In this document: in pieces, positions 1 through 9,839 of the stretch
How the letters are laid out: each line of letters starts with the position of its first letter
Numbering within the stretch: position 1 is the stretch's first letter
From: Pseudomonadota bacterium
GTDB lineage: Bacteria; Pseudomonadota; Gammaproteobacteria; Burkholderiales; Burkholderiaceae_C
DNA length: 22,818 nucleotides
Direction of reading: 5' to 3'
Assembly (NCBI GenBank): GCA_023460715.1
Contig: JAEWPH010000003.1
Coordinates: 1-22,818 of the forward strand
Notes under the pieces: model-generated
What the model was told of the DNA's origin: nothing
The model's input: only the letters and a program-made list of their open reading frames with translations
Database searches by the model: none
Made by a program: the position numbers and the translations under genes

Positions 1-1017
1 CTGGGGCTGAACGTCAGCTGGGCGCCCGACCTGTGGGGCCGCGTGGCGCGCCAGGTGGAGGCCGACCAGGCCCGCCTGCAGGCCAGCGACGCCGACCGCG
101 CCGCCGCCCGGCTCGCGCAGCAGGTGCTGGTGGCGCAGGCGTACTTCCAGCTGCGCATCCTCGACCGGCAGGATGCCCTGCTGCAGCAAACCCTGGTGGC
201 GTACGACCGGGCGCTGCGGCTCACGCGCAACCAGTACGAGGCCGGCCTGGTGGCGCGCGCCGACGTGATCCAGTCCGAAACCCAGCGCGAGTCGCTGCGC
301 GTGCAGATCTTCGCGCTGCAGCGCCAGCGCACCCAGGCCGAACACGCCATCGCCGTGCTGCTGGGCCGCGCGCCCGGCCAGTGGCAGCTGGCGCCGGCGC
401 TGGACACGCCGCTGGCGCTGCCCGCCCTGCCGGCGCAGCTGCCGTCCGAGCTGCTGTTGCGCCGGCCCGACATTGTTGCGGCGGAGCGACAGGTGGCGGC
501 CGCCAACGCCACCATCGGCGTCGCCCAGAGCGCCTGGTGGCCCGAGCTGACGCTGGGCGCCAGCGTGGGCGGCAATGCCGCGCGCTTCGCCCAGTTGCTC
601 GATACGCCGAACCGGGTGTGGTCCCTGGGCCCCAGCCTGGCGGCCACGCTGTTCGATGGCGGCCGCCGTGCCGCCGCCACGCAACAGGCCGAGGCGGTGT
701 ACGACGAGCGCGTGGCCGCCTACCGCCAGAGCGCCCTCACCGCCTGGCAGGAGGTGGAAGACGCCCTGGCCGGCCTGCAGTCGCTGCAGGCCCAGGCCGC
801 GCAGCAGCAGCGCCTGGTGGCGCTGGCGCAGGAGAACGAGCGGGTGGTGACCAACCGCTACCGCGAGGGGCTGGTGAGCTTTCTGGAGCTGAGCACGGCG
901 CAGAACCTCACCTACACCAGCCAGCGCGCCGCCCTGGACACGCTGGGCGACCAGCTCGCCACCGGCGTGCGGCTACTGGGAGCGCTGGGCGGCGGCTGGG
1001 CGACGCCGGGCTCTTAG
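1..1017 (+). CDS. RND efflux outer-membrane factor, NodT/OprM family (5' end outside window)
   Basis: The frame is open from base 1 to a TAG at 1015-1017, giving 338 residues of an outer-membrane channel protein whose N-terminus (lipoprotein signal and first repeat) lies before the window. Such proteins form the trimeric TolC-like exit duct of tripartite RND pumps. Visible hallmarks are the early LGLNVSWAPDLWGRV stretch (normally W-x-x-DLWGRV/R), the ELLLRRPDIVAAE signature that opens the second OEP repeat, the SLGPSLAATLFDGGRR strand region, and GLVSFLELSTAQN near the end. Long Ala/Gln/Arg-rich helices between them match the periplasmic coiled-coil barrel. The adaptor and pump genes would be expected upstream, outside the window. 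Substrate cannot be judged. The gene is followed by a reversed copy of the repeat element described elsewhere. Confidence 0.93.
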   Translation: MGLNVSWAPDLWGRVARQVEADQARLQASDADRAAARLAQQVLVAQAYFQLRILDRQDALLQQTLVAYDRALRLTRNQYEAGLVARADVIQSETQRESLRVQIFALQRQRTQAEHAIAVLLGRAPGQWQLAPALDTPLALPALPAQLPSELLLRRPDIVAAERQVAAANATIGVAQSAWWPELTLGASVGGNAARFAQLLDTPNRVWSLGPSLAATLFDGGRRAAATQQAEAVYDERVAAYRQSALTAWQEVEDALAGLQSLQAQAAQQQRLVALAQENERVVTNRYREGLVSFLELSTAQNLTYTSQRAALDTLGDQLATGVRLLGALGGGWATPGS

Positions 1018-1032
1018 AACGTGTTCAAAGGC

Positions 1033-1086
1033 TTTTCAGCCTCTGGCGCTTTGCCAGCAAGCGCAGTACGCTATCGATTCAATAGC
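1033..1086 (-). repeat. Repeat element copy A (about 50 bp, imperfect palindrome)
   Basis: Read on the minus strand this segment contains GATAGCGTACTGCGCTTG, then an AAGCGC arm and AGAGGCTGAAAA, closely matching the copy at 21867-21917. The core is an inverted repeat GCGCTT (1046-1051) and AAGCGC (1059-1064) with a 7-nt loop. It lies between the stop of the efflux gene and the convergent small membrane gene. I group it with copies B-E by eye; function is unknown. Confidence 0.65.
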
Positions 1087-1106
1087 ATCATCTGACGCAC
1101 AGAAAT

Positions 1107-1130
1107 GCAAAAGGGCACCCGAAGGTGCCC
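1107..1130 (-). terminator. Intrinsic terminator of the small membrane-protein gene
   Basis: On the minus strand the sequence reads GGGCACC-TTCG-GGTGCCC followed by TTTT. This is a 7-bp perfect stem with a stable UUCG tetraloop and a short U tract, 39 bp after the stop codon of the leftward gene ending at 1169. It is the clearest intrinsic terminator in the window. Confidence 0.85.
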
Positions 1131-1168
1131 TGGTGGCGCGGAAGGGGAACCCTTCCTGCGGCGGCCGC

Positions 1169-1609
1169 TCAGTAGTAGCGGCGGATGTTGTCGACGGCGA
1201 TGCCGTTCATGGCGCGGCTCAGGTCGGCCATGATGCGGGCGTCGTGCAGCGCGGCGTTCCAGGTCTTTTCGTCTTCGGCCTGGCGGCGGCGGGCTTCGGC
1301 CCAGCCGCGGCTGGCAGCGCGCAGGGAGGACACGGCACGGCGCACGGGCGTGGCCAGCAGGGCCAGGCCGGTGAAGGCGATCACCCACAGCACCATCCAG
1401 GCAGCCAGCAGGTGGCCATCGCCCCAGGTGTCGATGACCTGATTGGCCACCACCAGGAGGGCGGCCACGACGGCGGCCAGCAGCATGGAGGCGGCGCCAC
1501 GGGCGGCGTCGAAGCCGGTTGCCACGTTCTTGAAGGCGGTGGCGGCCTGTTCCAGGCGGGTCACGCCGGGATGATCGGTACGGTAGTCGATGTGAACGAA
1601 GCTGGTCAT
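1169..1609 (-). CDS. Small membrane protein of unknown function, two TM segments
   Basis: A 146-residue protein that I do not recognise as a named family. It starts with a soluble N-terminus (MTSFVHIDYRTDHPGVTRLE), then has two hydrophobic segments at about residues 38-58 and 68-87 separated by a short loop containing DTWGDGH. A basic, amphipathic Arg/Ala-rich stretch follows (about 90-115) and the protein ends in Tyr-Tyr. This suggests an inner-membrane hairpin with both long ends in the cytoplasm. The ATG is preceded on the minus strand by AAAAGGGTTCCC, a plausible ribosome site. It is monocistronic: divergent from the LysR gene and closed by a strong terminator. Similar short hypothetical proteins occur in Comamonadaceae genomes to my memory, but I assign no function. 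Confidence 0.75.
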   Translation of the reverse strand: MTSFVHIDYRTDHPGVTRLEQAATAFKNVATGFDAARGAASMLLAAVVAALLVVANQVIDTWGDGHLLAAWMVLWVIAFTGLALLATPVRRAVSSLRAASRGWAEARRRQAEDEKTWNAALHDARIMADLSRAMNGIAVDNIRRYY

Positions 1610-1686
1610 GATGGGAACCCTTTTAAGCCGCTTGTGGCGAAATTGCCGGGCTAGTGGGATGAATCTTAGGGTTTACCCCATGGTTG

Positions 1687-1727
1687 TTCAACTTTATATG
1701 TTGAATCTCAGTCATTCATTTGAATGA
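1687..1727. promoter_or_regulatory. Two palindromes in the divergent promoter region before the LysR gene
   Basis: Inside an AT-rich stretch stand TTCAAC-N7-GTTGAA (1687-1705) and, 6 bp on, TCATTCA-TT-TGAATGA (1712-1727), a perfect 7-bp inverted repeat. They lie between the leftward gene starting at 1609 and the rightward LysR gene starting at 1738. LysR proteins commonly bind dyads next to their own gene, so these are candidate operators for autoregulation. The second dyad overlaps an upstream TTG that could otherwise be read as the LysR start. Confidence 0.5.
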
Positions 1728-1737
1728 TGATTGGCGC

Positions 1738-2751
1738 ATGCAACCCATCAACTTCCGCACGCTGGACCTGAACCTGCTGCGCGTGTTCGACGAGATCATG
1801 GCCGAGCGCAACCTCACGCGCGCGGCCGAGAAGCTGTCGCTCACCCAGCCGGCCGTGAGCAACGCCCTGCGCCGCCTGCGCGAGGTGCTGGGCGACGACC
1901 TGGTGGTGCGCAGCGGCCAGGGCGTGCAGCCCACGCCCCGGGCGCTGGCGCTGTGGCCGTCGGTGCGCGGCGCATTGGCGCAATTGCAACAGTCGCTGGC
2001 GCCGGGCGCATTCGACCCGGCCTCGGCCAACTCCACCTTCGTGGTCGCCATGGCCGACGCCACGGGCGCCACGCTCATTCCACCGCTGGTGGAGATCATC
2101 GAGCGCGAGGCGCCCGGCGTGTCGCTGCGCGTGGTGCCGCTCACCACGCGCGACCCGCGCCAGCTGCTGGACGACGAGAGCGCCGACATGGCCGTGGGCT
2201 ACTTCCCTGCCGTGATGGCCGACCTGACGGCCCGCGCGCAGAGCGACAGTCTGGTGGCCTACGAGAGCGCCCGCCTGTACGACGGCGAATACGTCTGCGT
2301 GATGCGGCGCGAGCACCCGCTGGCGCAGGCGCCGCTCACGCTCGACCAATACTGCGCGGCGCGCCACCTGCTGGTGAGCTTCTCGGGCAAGCCCTATGGC
2401 TTCATCGACGAGGCGCTGACGGCGCTGGGCCGCGAGCGGCGCATCGTGCTCACCGTGAACCAGTTCTTCACCGCCGGGCGGGTGGTCGTCAACACCGACC
2501 TGCTGACCGTGCTGCCGCGCCACTTCGTCGGCGTGGCCAGCCTGGAGGGCGACCTGGCCTGGCGCCCGCTGCCCATGCCGCTGCCCACGGTGCACGTGGA
2601 CGCGCTCTGGCACCGCCGCCGCCGGCACGACCCGGCCCATCGCTGGCTCCAGGACGCCCTGGGCCGCGCCGCCCGGCACACGGCGCCGGCGGTGTCGGAA
2701 CGGGCGGATCTCATCAAAAATAATAGCTACTGGCGCTTGATAGACGGGTGA
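1738..2751 (+). CDS. LysR-family transcriptional regulator (NahR/NodD-like subgroup)
   Basis: A 337-residue regulator with an N-terminal winged HTH (about residues 6-65: LDLNLLRVFDEIMAERNLTRAAEK, then SLTQPAVSNALRRLRE) and a C-terminal periplasmic-binding-like effector domain. The recognition-helix style TQPAVSNALRRLR with a preceding DLNLLRVF is typical of the NahR/DntR/NodD group, which often senses aromatic compounds. I place the start at the ATG at 1738; an in-frame TTG at 1720 would add six residues but lies in a palindrome. The last residues, NNSYWRLIDG, are encoded by a repeat element rather than by family sequence, so the native stop has apparently been replaced. Its target is not evident: the closest downstream gene is a Bug-type binding protein over 400 bp away. 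Confidence 0.9.
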   Translation: MQPINFRTLDLNLLRVFDEIMAERNLTRAAEKLSLTQPAVSNALRRLREVLGDDLVVRSGQGVQPTPRALALWPSVRGALAQLQQSLAPGAFDPASANSTFVVAMADATGATLIPPLVEIIEREAPGVSLRVVPLTTRDPRQLLDDESADMAVGYFPAVMADLTARAQSDSLVAYESARLYDGEYVCVMRREHPLAQAPLTLDQYCAARHLLVSFSGKPYGFIDEALTALGRERRIVLTVNQFFTAGRVVVNTDLLTVLPRHFVGVASLEGDLAWRPLPMPLPTVHVDALWHRRRRHDPAHRWLQDALGRAARHTAPAVSERADLIKNNSYWRLIDG

Positions 2752-2755
2752 TTGA
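2714..2755 (+). repeat. Repeat element copy B, overlapping the LysR stop codon
   Basis: The sequence AATAGCTACTGGCGCTTGAT (2722-2741) matches the consensus left half of the element family. It begins within the LysR coding region and contains its TGA at 2749-2751. Its right half (ACGGGTGATTG) is more diverged than in other copies. With copy C it forms a head-to-head inverted pair. Confidence 0.65.
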
Positions 2756-2800
2756 AACTTCTACGATCTTCAAACGCTTATAGATCAAGCGCTAACAGCT
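2725..2800 (+). terminator. Long stem formed by inverted repeat pair B/C after the LysR gene
   Basis: Bases 2725-2741 and 2784-2800 are complementary over 17 positions with two clear mismatches and one wobble pair, including a 9-bp perfect block GCGCTTGAT/ATCAAGCGC. The long loop holds a second inverted pair, TTGAA/TTCAA. The transcript could fold into a large hairpin starting inside the last codons of the LysR gene. No U tract follows, so it may act as an mRNA 3'-end stabiliser rather than an intrinsic terminator. Confidence 0.45.
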
Positions 2801-3176
2801 CTTCTATTCATAGCGCGATCGTGTTTTGTGGCTTCGCCGCCAGATCGGACGGCGGCATCGCCCCCGCGCAGCCCGCTGGGACAGCGGCGCGACAGCGCAA
2901 TGCGGGGCGGTCCTGGACCGTAGCCTCGGCCATCTGCGGCGGCTGCGCCCACCCTTTTCCGAGACAGCGCAGGATCGTCTTCCGACGCCCAGGGGCCGGC
3001 GAGGCAACGACGGCGCAGACAGGCCCGGCGTTACGCCCTGCGCGCGCAACGCCCCGGTGCGTGCGCCCCATCCATGCCCGAACGCTATACCTGCTGTGCC
3101 GATCTCCCGGTATCGCGCAGGTCCGTCCCCTGCCACAGTCGGCCGGAGGGCGGCGCTGGGCCGGCCGGGAGACACC
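2752..3176. other. Gene-free interval of 425 bp
   Basis: No coding sequence with credible family sequence or a ribosome site is seen here on either strand. The left 65 bp carry the inverted repeat pair. The remainder is GC-rich and open in several frames, but the translations are low-complexity Arg/Pro/Ala-rich, as expected for shadow frames. The promoter of the Bug gene at 3177 must lie in it; I do not see a convincing -35/-10 pair. Confidence 0.6.
2768..2815 (-). repeat. Repeat element copy C, inverted partner of copy B
   Basis: On the minus strand it reads AGAGCTGTTAGCGCTTGATC, then TATAAGCGTTTGAAG, matching the family core (AGCTG-T-AGCGCTTG, short loop, AAGCG). It faces copy B across about 15 bp, giving a BIME-like inverted pair downstream of the LysR gene. 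Confidence 0.6.
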
Positions 3177-4145
3177 ATGCGCAGGCGACAGTTCGGACAG
3201 TGGGGCCTGGCCCTGGGCGCCGGTGCCACCCTCGCCCCGGCCGGGGCGCAGGCGCCGGGCCCGCTGCGGATAGTGGTGCCCTTCGGCGCCGGCGGGATCG
3301 CCGACCTCACGGTCCGGGTGCTGGCCCAGGAATGGTCCCGTTCGTACCAGCAGAGCGTGGTGGTCGACAACCGGCCGGGCGCCGGCGGCGTGGTGGCGAC
3401 GGATGCCGTGGCCAAGGCGCCGGCGGACGGCAAGACGCTGCTGCTCCTGTCCAACGCCACCGCCATCAGCGCCGGGCTCTTCCGGTCGCTGCCCTTTGAT
3501 GTGCGCACCAATCTGCAGCCCATCTCCCTGCTCGGGGTCTTCGACTTCGCGGTGCTGGTGCCGGGCCAAAGTCCGCTGGCCTCCTTCCAGGCCTTTCTCG
3601 CCGAAGCCCGGCGGCGGCCCGGTGCGCTCAACGTGGGCACCATCAACAAAGGCAGCACGCAGCACCTCAGCGCCGAGCTGCTGCTCAGCACGCTAGGAAT
3701 CCGCGCCGAGGTCGTCCCGTTCAACGGCTCCCCGGCGCTCCTGAACGCGCTGCGGGGGCAGCAGGTGGACATCGCCGTGGAGGGGCTCGCGCCGACCCTG
3801 GGCGCGGTGCGGGACGGCGCGCTGCGGGCACTGGCCACGCTGGGGCTGCAGCGATCGCAGGCGATGCCGCAGACCCCCACCGTCGCGGAGAGCGACCCGC
3901 GCGCCAAGGGCTTTCAGGTGACCTCGTGGAATGCCCTGGCCGCGCCCGCAGGCACGCCGGCGGAGGCCATCGCCCGCCTCCACCGGATGGCCAGCGAGGC
4001 GCTGGCAACGCCGCGCGTGCAAGAGGCCCTGCGCCACTTGGGCGTGGAAGCCCGCAGCAGCACGCCGCAGGAACTGGCGGCGCTGCTGGCGCAGGAGACG
4101 GCGAAATGGAAGGCCGTCATCCAGCGGTTGGGGCTGGCGCAGTGA
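3177..4145 (+). CDS. Bug-family (TctC-like) periplasmic substrate-binding protein
   Basis: A 322-residue solute-binding protein of the tripartite tricarboxylate transporter (TTT) type. The N-terminus MRRRQFGQWGLALGAGATLAPAGAQA looks like a signal peptide, with an RRRQF start that is Tat-like. Mature-domain landmarks are RIVVPFGAGGIADLTVRVLA, VVVDNRPGAGGVVATDAVAKAPADG, PQTPTVAES and GFQVTSWNALAAPAGTP near the C-terminus. The ATG follows GGGAGACACC. No TctA or TctB membrane gene is nearby, so like most Bug proteins it is an orphan that would need membrane partners elsewhere. It converges on pobA, the last gene of the protocatechuate cluster, so an aromatic or dicarboxylate ligand is possible but not shown. 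Confidence 0.92.
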   Translation: MRRRQFGQWGLALGAGATLAPAGAQAPGPLRIVVPFGAGGIADLTVRVLAQEWSRSYQQSVVVDNRPGAGGVVATDAVAKAPADGKTLLLLSNATAISAGLFRSLPFDVRTNLQPISLLGVFDFAVLVPGQSPLASFQAFLAEARRRPGALNVGTINKGSTQHLSAELLLSTLGIRAEVVPFNGSPALLNALRGQQVDIAVEGLAPTLGAVRDGALRALATLGLQRSQAMPQTPTVAESDPRAKGFQVTSWNALAAPAGTPAEAIARLHRMASEALATPRVQEALRHLGVEARSSTPQELAALLAQETAKWKAVIQRLGLAQ

Positions 4146-4330
4146 GGCATGCGCTGCGGCGAACCAGGCGCTAGAGCCGCGCGGACACGCCGCGCGTCCG
4201 GCGATGGCGCTCATCCGTGGCACGGATGGCACCGCCGCAGGCCCACCGGAATGGCGCGCCCTGGGTTTGCCGCGTAACGGCTGTGGCCCGTGGCCCGTGG
4301 ATGGCCGCTGCCGCGCCGGCGGCGCGCCGC

Positions 4331-5593
<1,263 letters not shown>

Positions 5594-6559
5594 TCAGGCG
5601 GCTGCGTTCAGTTGCTGCTCCAGCTGGTGGAGCACGCGGTAGCACGGCAGGACCTGCGCGATGCTGGCATTGGGTTCGCGCCCTTCGCGGATGGCGGCGA
5701 AGAATTCACGGTCCTGCAGCTCGATGCCGTTTATCGACACATCGACCTGGGACACGTCGATCTTTTCTTCGCGGCCGTTCACCAGATCGTCGTACCGGGC
5801 CACGTAGGTCGCCGAGTCGCCGATGTAGCGGAAGAAGGTTCCGAGCGGCCCGTCGTTGTTGAAGCTCAGCGACAGCGTGCAGATCGCTCCGCTGCGGCTG
5901 CGCAGCTGGATGGACATGTCCATGGCGATGCCCAGCGTCGGATGGATGGGGCCCTGCAGGGCATGCGCCTGGACGATCTCGCCCGCCTGGTACGCGAAGA
6001 GATCCACCGTATGCGCCGCGTGGTGCCACAGCAGATGGTCGGTCCAGCTGCGGGGCTCCCCCAGCGCGTTCATGTTGGTGCGGCGGAAGAAGTACGTCTG
6101 CACGTCCATCTGCTGGAGGTTGAACGCCCCGGCCTGGACCTTCCGGTGGATGTACTGGTGGCTGGGGTTGAAGCGGCGCGTGTGCCCGCACATGGCCACC
6201 AGGCCGGTGCGCTGCTGGGCCTGCAGCACCTGCTCGCCGTCCGCCAGCACGTCGCACAGCGGGATCTCGACCTGGACGTGCTTGCCGGCGTTCAGGCATG
6301 CGATGGCCTGGGCCGCGTGCATCTGGGTGGGCGTGCAGAGGATGACGGCATCCACGGCTTGGTCGGCCAGCACGTCGTCCAGGTCGGTGGTGGCGTTCGG
6401 TATGCCGTACTTGTCAGCGATGGCGCGGGTCTTCTCCAGGTCGCGGCTGACCAGCCAGGCCACCTCGACGCCGTCGATGTTACGGATGCCGTCCAGGTGC
6501 TTGATGCCGAAGGCGCCCGCACCGGCGAGCGCGACCTTGATGGGGGGGGTAGGGCGCAT
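5594..6559 (-). CDS. ligC: 4-carboxy-2-hydroxymuconate-6-semialdehyde (CHMS) dehydrogenase
   Basis: A 321-residue Gfo/Idh/MocA-type NAD(P)-dependent oxidoreductase (PmdC in Comamonas). It oxidises the cyclic hemiacetal form of CHMS, the ring-cleavage product of protocatechuate 4,5-dioxygenase, to 2-pyrone-4,6-dicarboxylate. An N-terminal Rossmann motif is seen at VALAGAGAFGIKHLDGI (about residues 9-25), followed by VILCTPTQMHAAQA and KHVQVEIPLCDVLADGE where the family has the E-K-P-like catalytic region. The C-terminal domain carries RRFNPSHQYIHRKV and HHAAHTVDLFAYQ, which resemble LigC of Sphingobium. The ATG at 6559 lies 5 bp past the ligB stop, so translation is probably coupled. Family and context agree strongly. 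Confidence 0.95.
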   Translation of the reverse strand: MRPTPPIKVALAGAGAFGIKHLDGIRNIDGVEVAWLVSRDLEKTRAIADKYGIPNATTDLDDVLADQAVDAVILCTPTQMHAAQAIACLNAGKHVQVEIPLCDVLADGEQVLQAQQRTGLVAMCGHTRRFNPSHQYIHRKVQAGAFNLQQMDVQTYFFRRTNMNALGEPRSWTDHLLWHHAAHTVDLFAYQAGEIVQAHALQGPIHPTLGIAMDMSIQLRSRSGAICTLSLSFNNDGPLGTFFRYIGDSATYVARYDDLVNGREEKIDVSQVDVSINGIELQDREFFAAIREGREPNASIAQVLPCYRVLHQLEQQLNAAA

Positions 6560-6564
6560 GGGTT

Positions 6565-7879
<1,315 letters not shown>

Positions 7880-7881
7880 GG

Positions 7882-8799
7882 TCACGCCTCCTCGGGCCAG
7901 TACAGCCGCATGGGGTTGTCGACGAGCAGCTTGCGCTGCAGCGCTTGCGTTCGGGCGATGTGGGGGATGAAGTACACCAGCAGGCCATCGTCGGGCATGT
8001 GGTCCTTGAGGTTCGGGTGCGGCCAGTCGGTACCCCAGAGCACCCGGTCGGGAAACTGCTCCACCACGCACCGTGCGAACGGGACCACGTCGCGGTACGG
8101 GTGCTGCTCGCCGTCCACCGCCTTCGGGCCGCTGACCGAGAGCCGTTCGGGGCAACTCACCTTGCTCCACACGTGGGGGTGTTCCCGCAGGAAGCGCAGG
8201 AAGAGCGCGAACTCCGGGCTGTCCACGCCCTTGCCCACATCGGGACGCCCCATGTGGTCCACCACGACGTCGGTAGGCAGCGCGGAGAAGAAGTCCCACA
8301 GCTCGGGCAGGTCCACGGCCTCGAAATAGACGACGATATGCCAGCCCCAGTGCTTGATGCGCTGCGCAATCTCCAGCAGCTCGTCCCGGGGCGTGAAGTC
8401 CACCAGCCGCTTGACGAAGTTGAACCGAACGCCGCGCACGCCGGCCGCGTTCAGTGCTTCCAGCTCCGTATCGGTCACCGAGCGGCGAACGGTGGCCACG
8501 CCCCGCGCCCGCCCGGCCGAATGGGTCAGGGCATCGACCATGGCCCGGTTGTCGTCGCCATGGCAGGTGGCCTGGACCACCACATTGCGCGCAAAGCCCA
8601 GGTGGTCGCGCAGCGCGAAGAGCTCCTGGCGGGACGCATCGCACGGGGTGTACTTGCGCTCCGGGGCATAGGGAAACACGTCGCCCGGCCCGAACACGTG
8701 GCAATGCGCGTCGACGCTGCCCGGCGGCAGCGTGAAGCGGGGCCGGCTCGGTGCCGCATGCCAGTCGAGCCAGCCCGGGGTCTTGGTGAAGTTTTCCAT
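7882..8799 (-). CDS. ligI: 2-pyrone-4,6-dicarboxylate (PDC) hydrolase
   Basis: A 305-residue amidohydrolase-superfamily lactonase (LigI; PmdD in Comamonas) that opens PDC to 4-oxalomesaconate. The N-terminal HxH motif is in GSVDAHCHVFGPGDVFPYAP (about residues 28-47). RNVVVQATCHGDDNRAM, VRGVRFNFVKR, VVVDHMGRPDVGKG and the late WGTDWPHPN, which carries the conserved Asp, are all as in LigI. LigI-type enzymes work without a tightly bound divalent metal, to my knowledge. The start at 8799 is 9 bp after the stop of the Bug gene. The protein is full length and shows no damage. Confidence 0.96.
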   Translation of the reverse strand: MENFTKTPGWLDWHAAPSRPRFTLPPGSVDAHCHVFGPGDVFPYAPERKYTPCDASRQELFALRDHLGFARNVVVQATCHGDDNRAMVDALTHSAGRARGVATVRRSVTDTELEALNAAGVRGVRFNFVKRLVDFTPRDELLEIAQRIKHWGWHIVVYFEAVDLPELWDFFSALPTDVVVDHMGRPDVGKGVDSPEFALFLRFLREHPHVWSKVSCPERLSVSGPKAVDGEQHPYRDVVPFARCVVEQFPDRVLWGTDWPHPNLKDHMPDDGLLVYFIPHIARTQALQRKLLVDNPMRLYWPEEA

Positions 8800-8808
8800 C
8801 GCGTGCGG

Positions 8809-9807
8809 TCAGTCGAGGGCCACGTTGGCGGCCCGGATGACGTCACCGAAGCGCCGGCTCTCGTCCTGGATGAACTGAGCGAACTGGGCGCGGGTGGTGA
8901 CCGGAAAGGGCTCGTAGGCAAAGCTGCCGAACTTGGCGCGCACTTCGGGCGTCTGGAGCGCCTCCTCCACGTCCCGCTTGATCTTGTCGGCCGTGCCGGC
9001 CGGCAGACCCGCAGGCGCGACCAGGGCATTCCAGCCCGTGACCTGGAAGCCCGCCGGGCCGCCCGATTCGCCCACGGTGGGCACGTCCGGGTAGTCGGCC
9101 GACCGCTGCGGGGCCGCGATGGCGAGGAACCGCAGCCGGCCTGCGCGTTGCAGGGGACCGGCGGTCGCCGCGCTGCCCAGGGCAAAAGCCAGATCGCCCG
9201 TGGAAACGGCGGTGTATAGCTGCGTCGTTTCCTTGAAGACCACATGCTCCATCCGGGTGCCGGTCGTGGACTCGAAGAGTTCCGAGCCCAGATGCACCGG
9301 ATTGCCCACGGACCAGGAGCCGTAGTTCAGCTTGCCGGGATGGGCCTTCGCATCGGCGATCAGCGCGCCCACGGACTGGTACGGGCTGTGGGTCGCGACG
9401 GTGAAGAAGAAGTAGGTCTTGAAGAGCGGGAGCAAGGCCTCGAAGTCCTTGGCCGGGTCGTACGGAAGTTTCTTGAACAGGCTGGGGTAGGCTGCCAGGT
9501 GGACGTTGTCCACCACCATCAGGTCCGTGCCATCCTTGGCCCCGCGCTTGAAGGCATCGATGGCGATGAAGCCGTTGCCCCCGGGGCGGTTTTCCACGGT
9601 CACAGGCTGGCCCCACATGCGCGACAGGCGGTCCGCCATCAGCCGGGCGACGCCATCGGGCCCGCCGCCCACGGGGAAGGGGGTGATGATGCGCACCGGC
9701 TTGGCCGGGAACTGCTGCGCGAAGCCCGTGTGCGGCTGGGCGAATAGGCCCATGAGGCACACCATGCCTGCGTGCGTGAGCCAGCGAATGCGTCGGGTCC
9801 CTGTCAT
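8809..9807 (-). CDS. Bug-family periplasmic binding protein within the protocatechuate operon
   Basis: A 332-residue TTT-type solute-binding protein with a Sec signal peptide (MTGTRRIRWLTHAGMVCLMGLFAQPHTGFAQQ, cleavage probably after FAQ). Family landmarks are KPVRIITPFPVGGGPDGVARLMADRL, VTVENRPGGNGFIAIDAFKRGAKDG, YPDVPTVGESGG and FQVTGWNALVAPAGLP. The ATG follows GGAGACACACGC. It is inserted between the aldolase and PDC hydrolase genes, 32 bp and 9 bp from its neighbours, so it is surely co-transcribed with them. A periplasmic role in capturing protocatechuate, 4-hydroxybenzoate or a related carboxylate is a reasonable inference. No TctA/TctB permease is present in the window. Confidence 0.93.
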   Translation of the reverse strand: MTGTRRIRWLTHAGMVCLMGLFAQPHTGFAQQFPAKPVRIITPFPVGGGPDGVARLMADRLSRMWGQPVTVENRPGGNGFIAIDAFKRGAKDGTDLMVVDNVHLAAYPSLFKKLPYDPAKDFEALLPLFKTYFFFTVATHSPYQSVGALIADAKAHPGKLNYGSWSVGNPVHLGSELFESTTGTRMEHVVFKETTQLYTAVSTGDLAFALGSAATAGPLQRAGRLRFLAIAAPQRSADYPDVPTVGESGGPAGFQVTGWNALVAPAGLPAGTADKIKRDVEEALQTPEVRAKFGSFAYEPFPVTTRAQFAQFIQDESRRFGDVIRAANVALD

Positions 9808-9839
9808 GCGTGTGTCTCCGTGGTCGCTCGTTGGTGGTT

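Noticed and set aside
3074..3499. Small protein overlapping the start of the Bug gene in another frame
   Set aside because: The sequence is low complexity after the first 30 residues and overlaps a well-supported gene; no ribosome site was seen.
4141..4180. Possible sixth copy of the repeat element after the Bug gene (GGCGCTAGAGCC)
   Set aside because: Only the right-end word resembles the family; the left arm and loop do not align, so it may be chance in GC-rich DNA.
4270..4330. GC-rich hairpin and tandem GTGGCCC words downstream of pobA as a terminator
   Set aside because: The stem is short, has many alternative pairings and no T tract follows.
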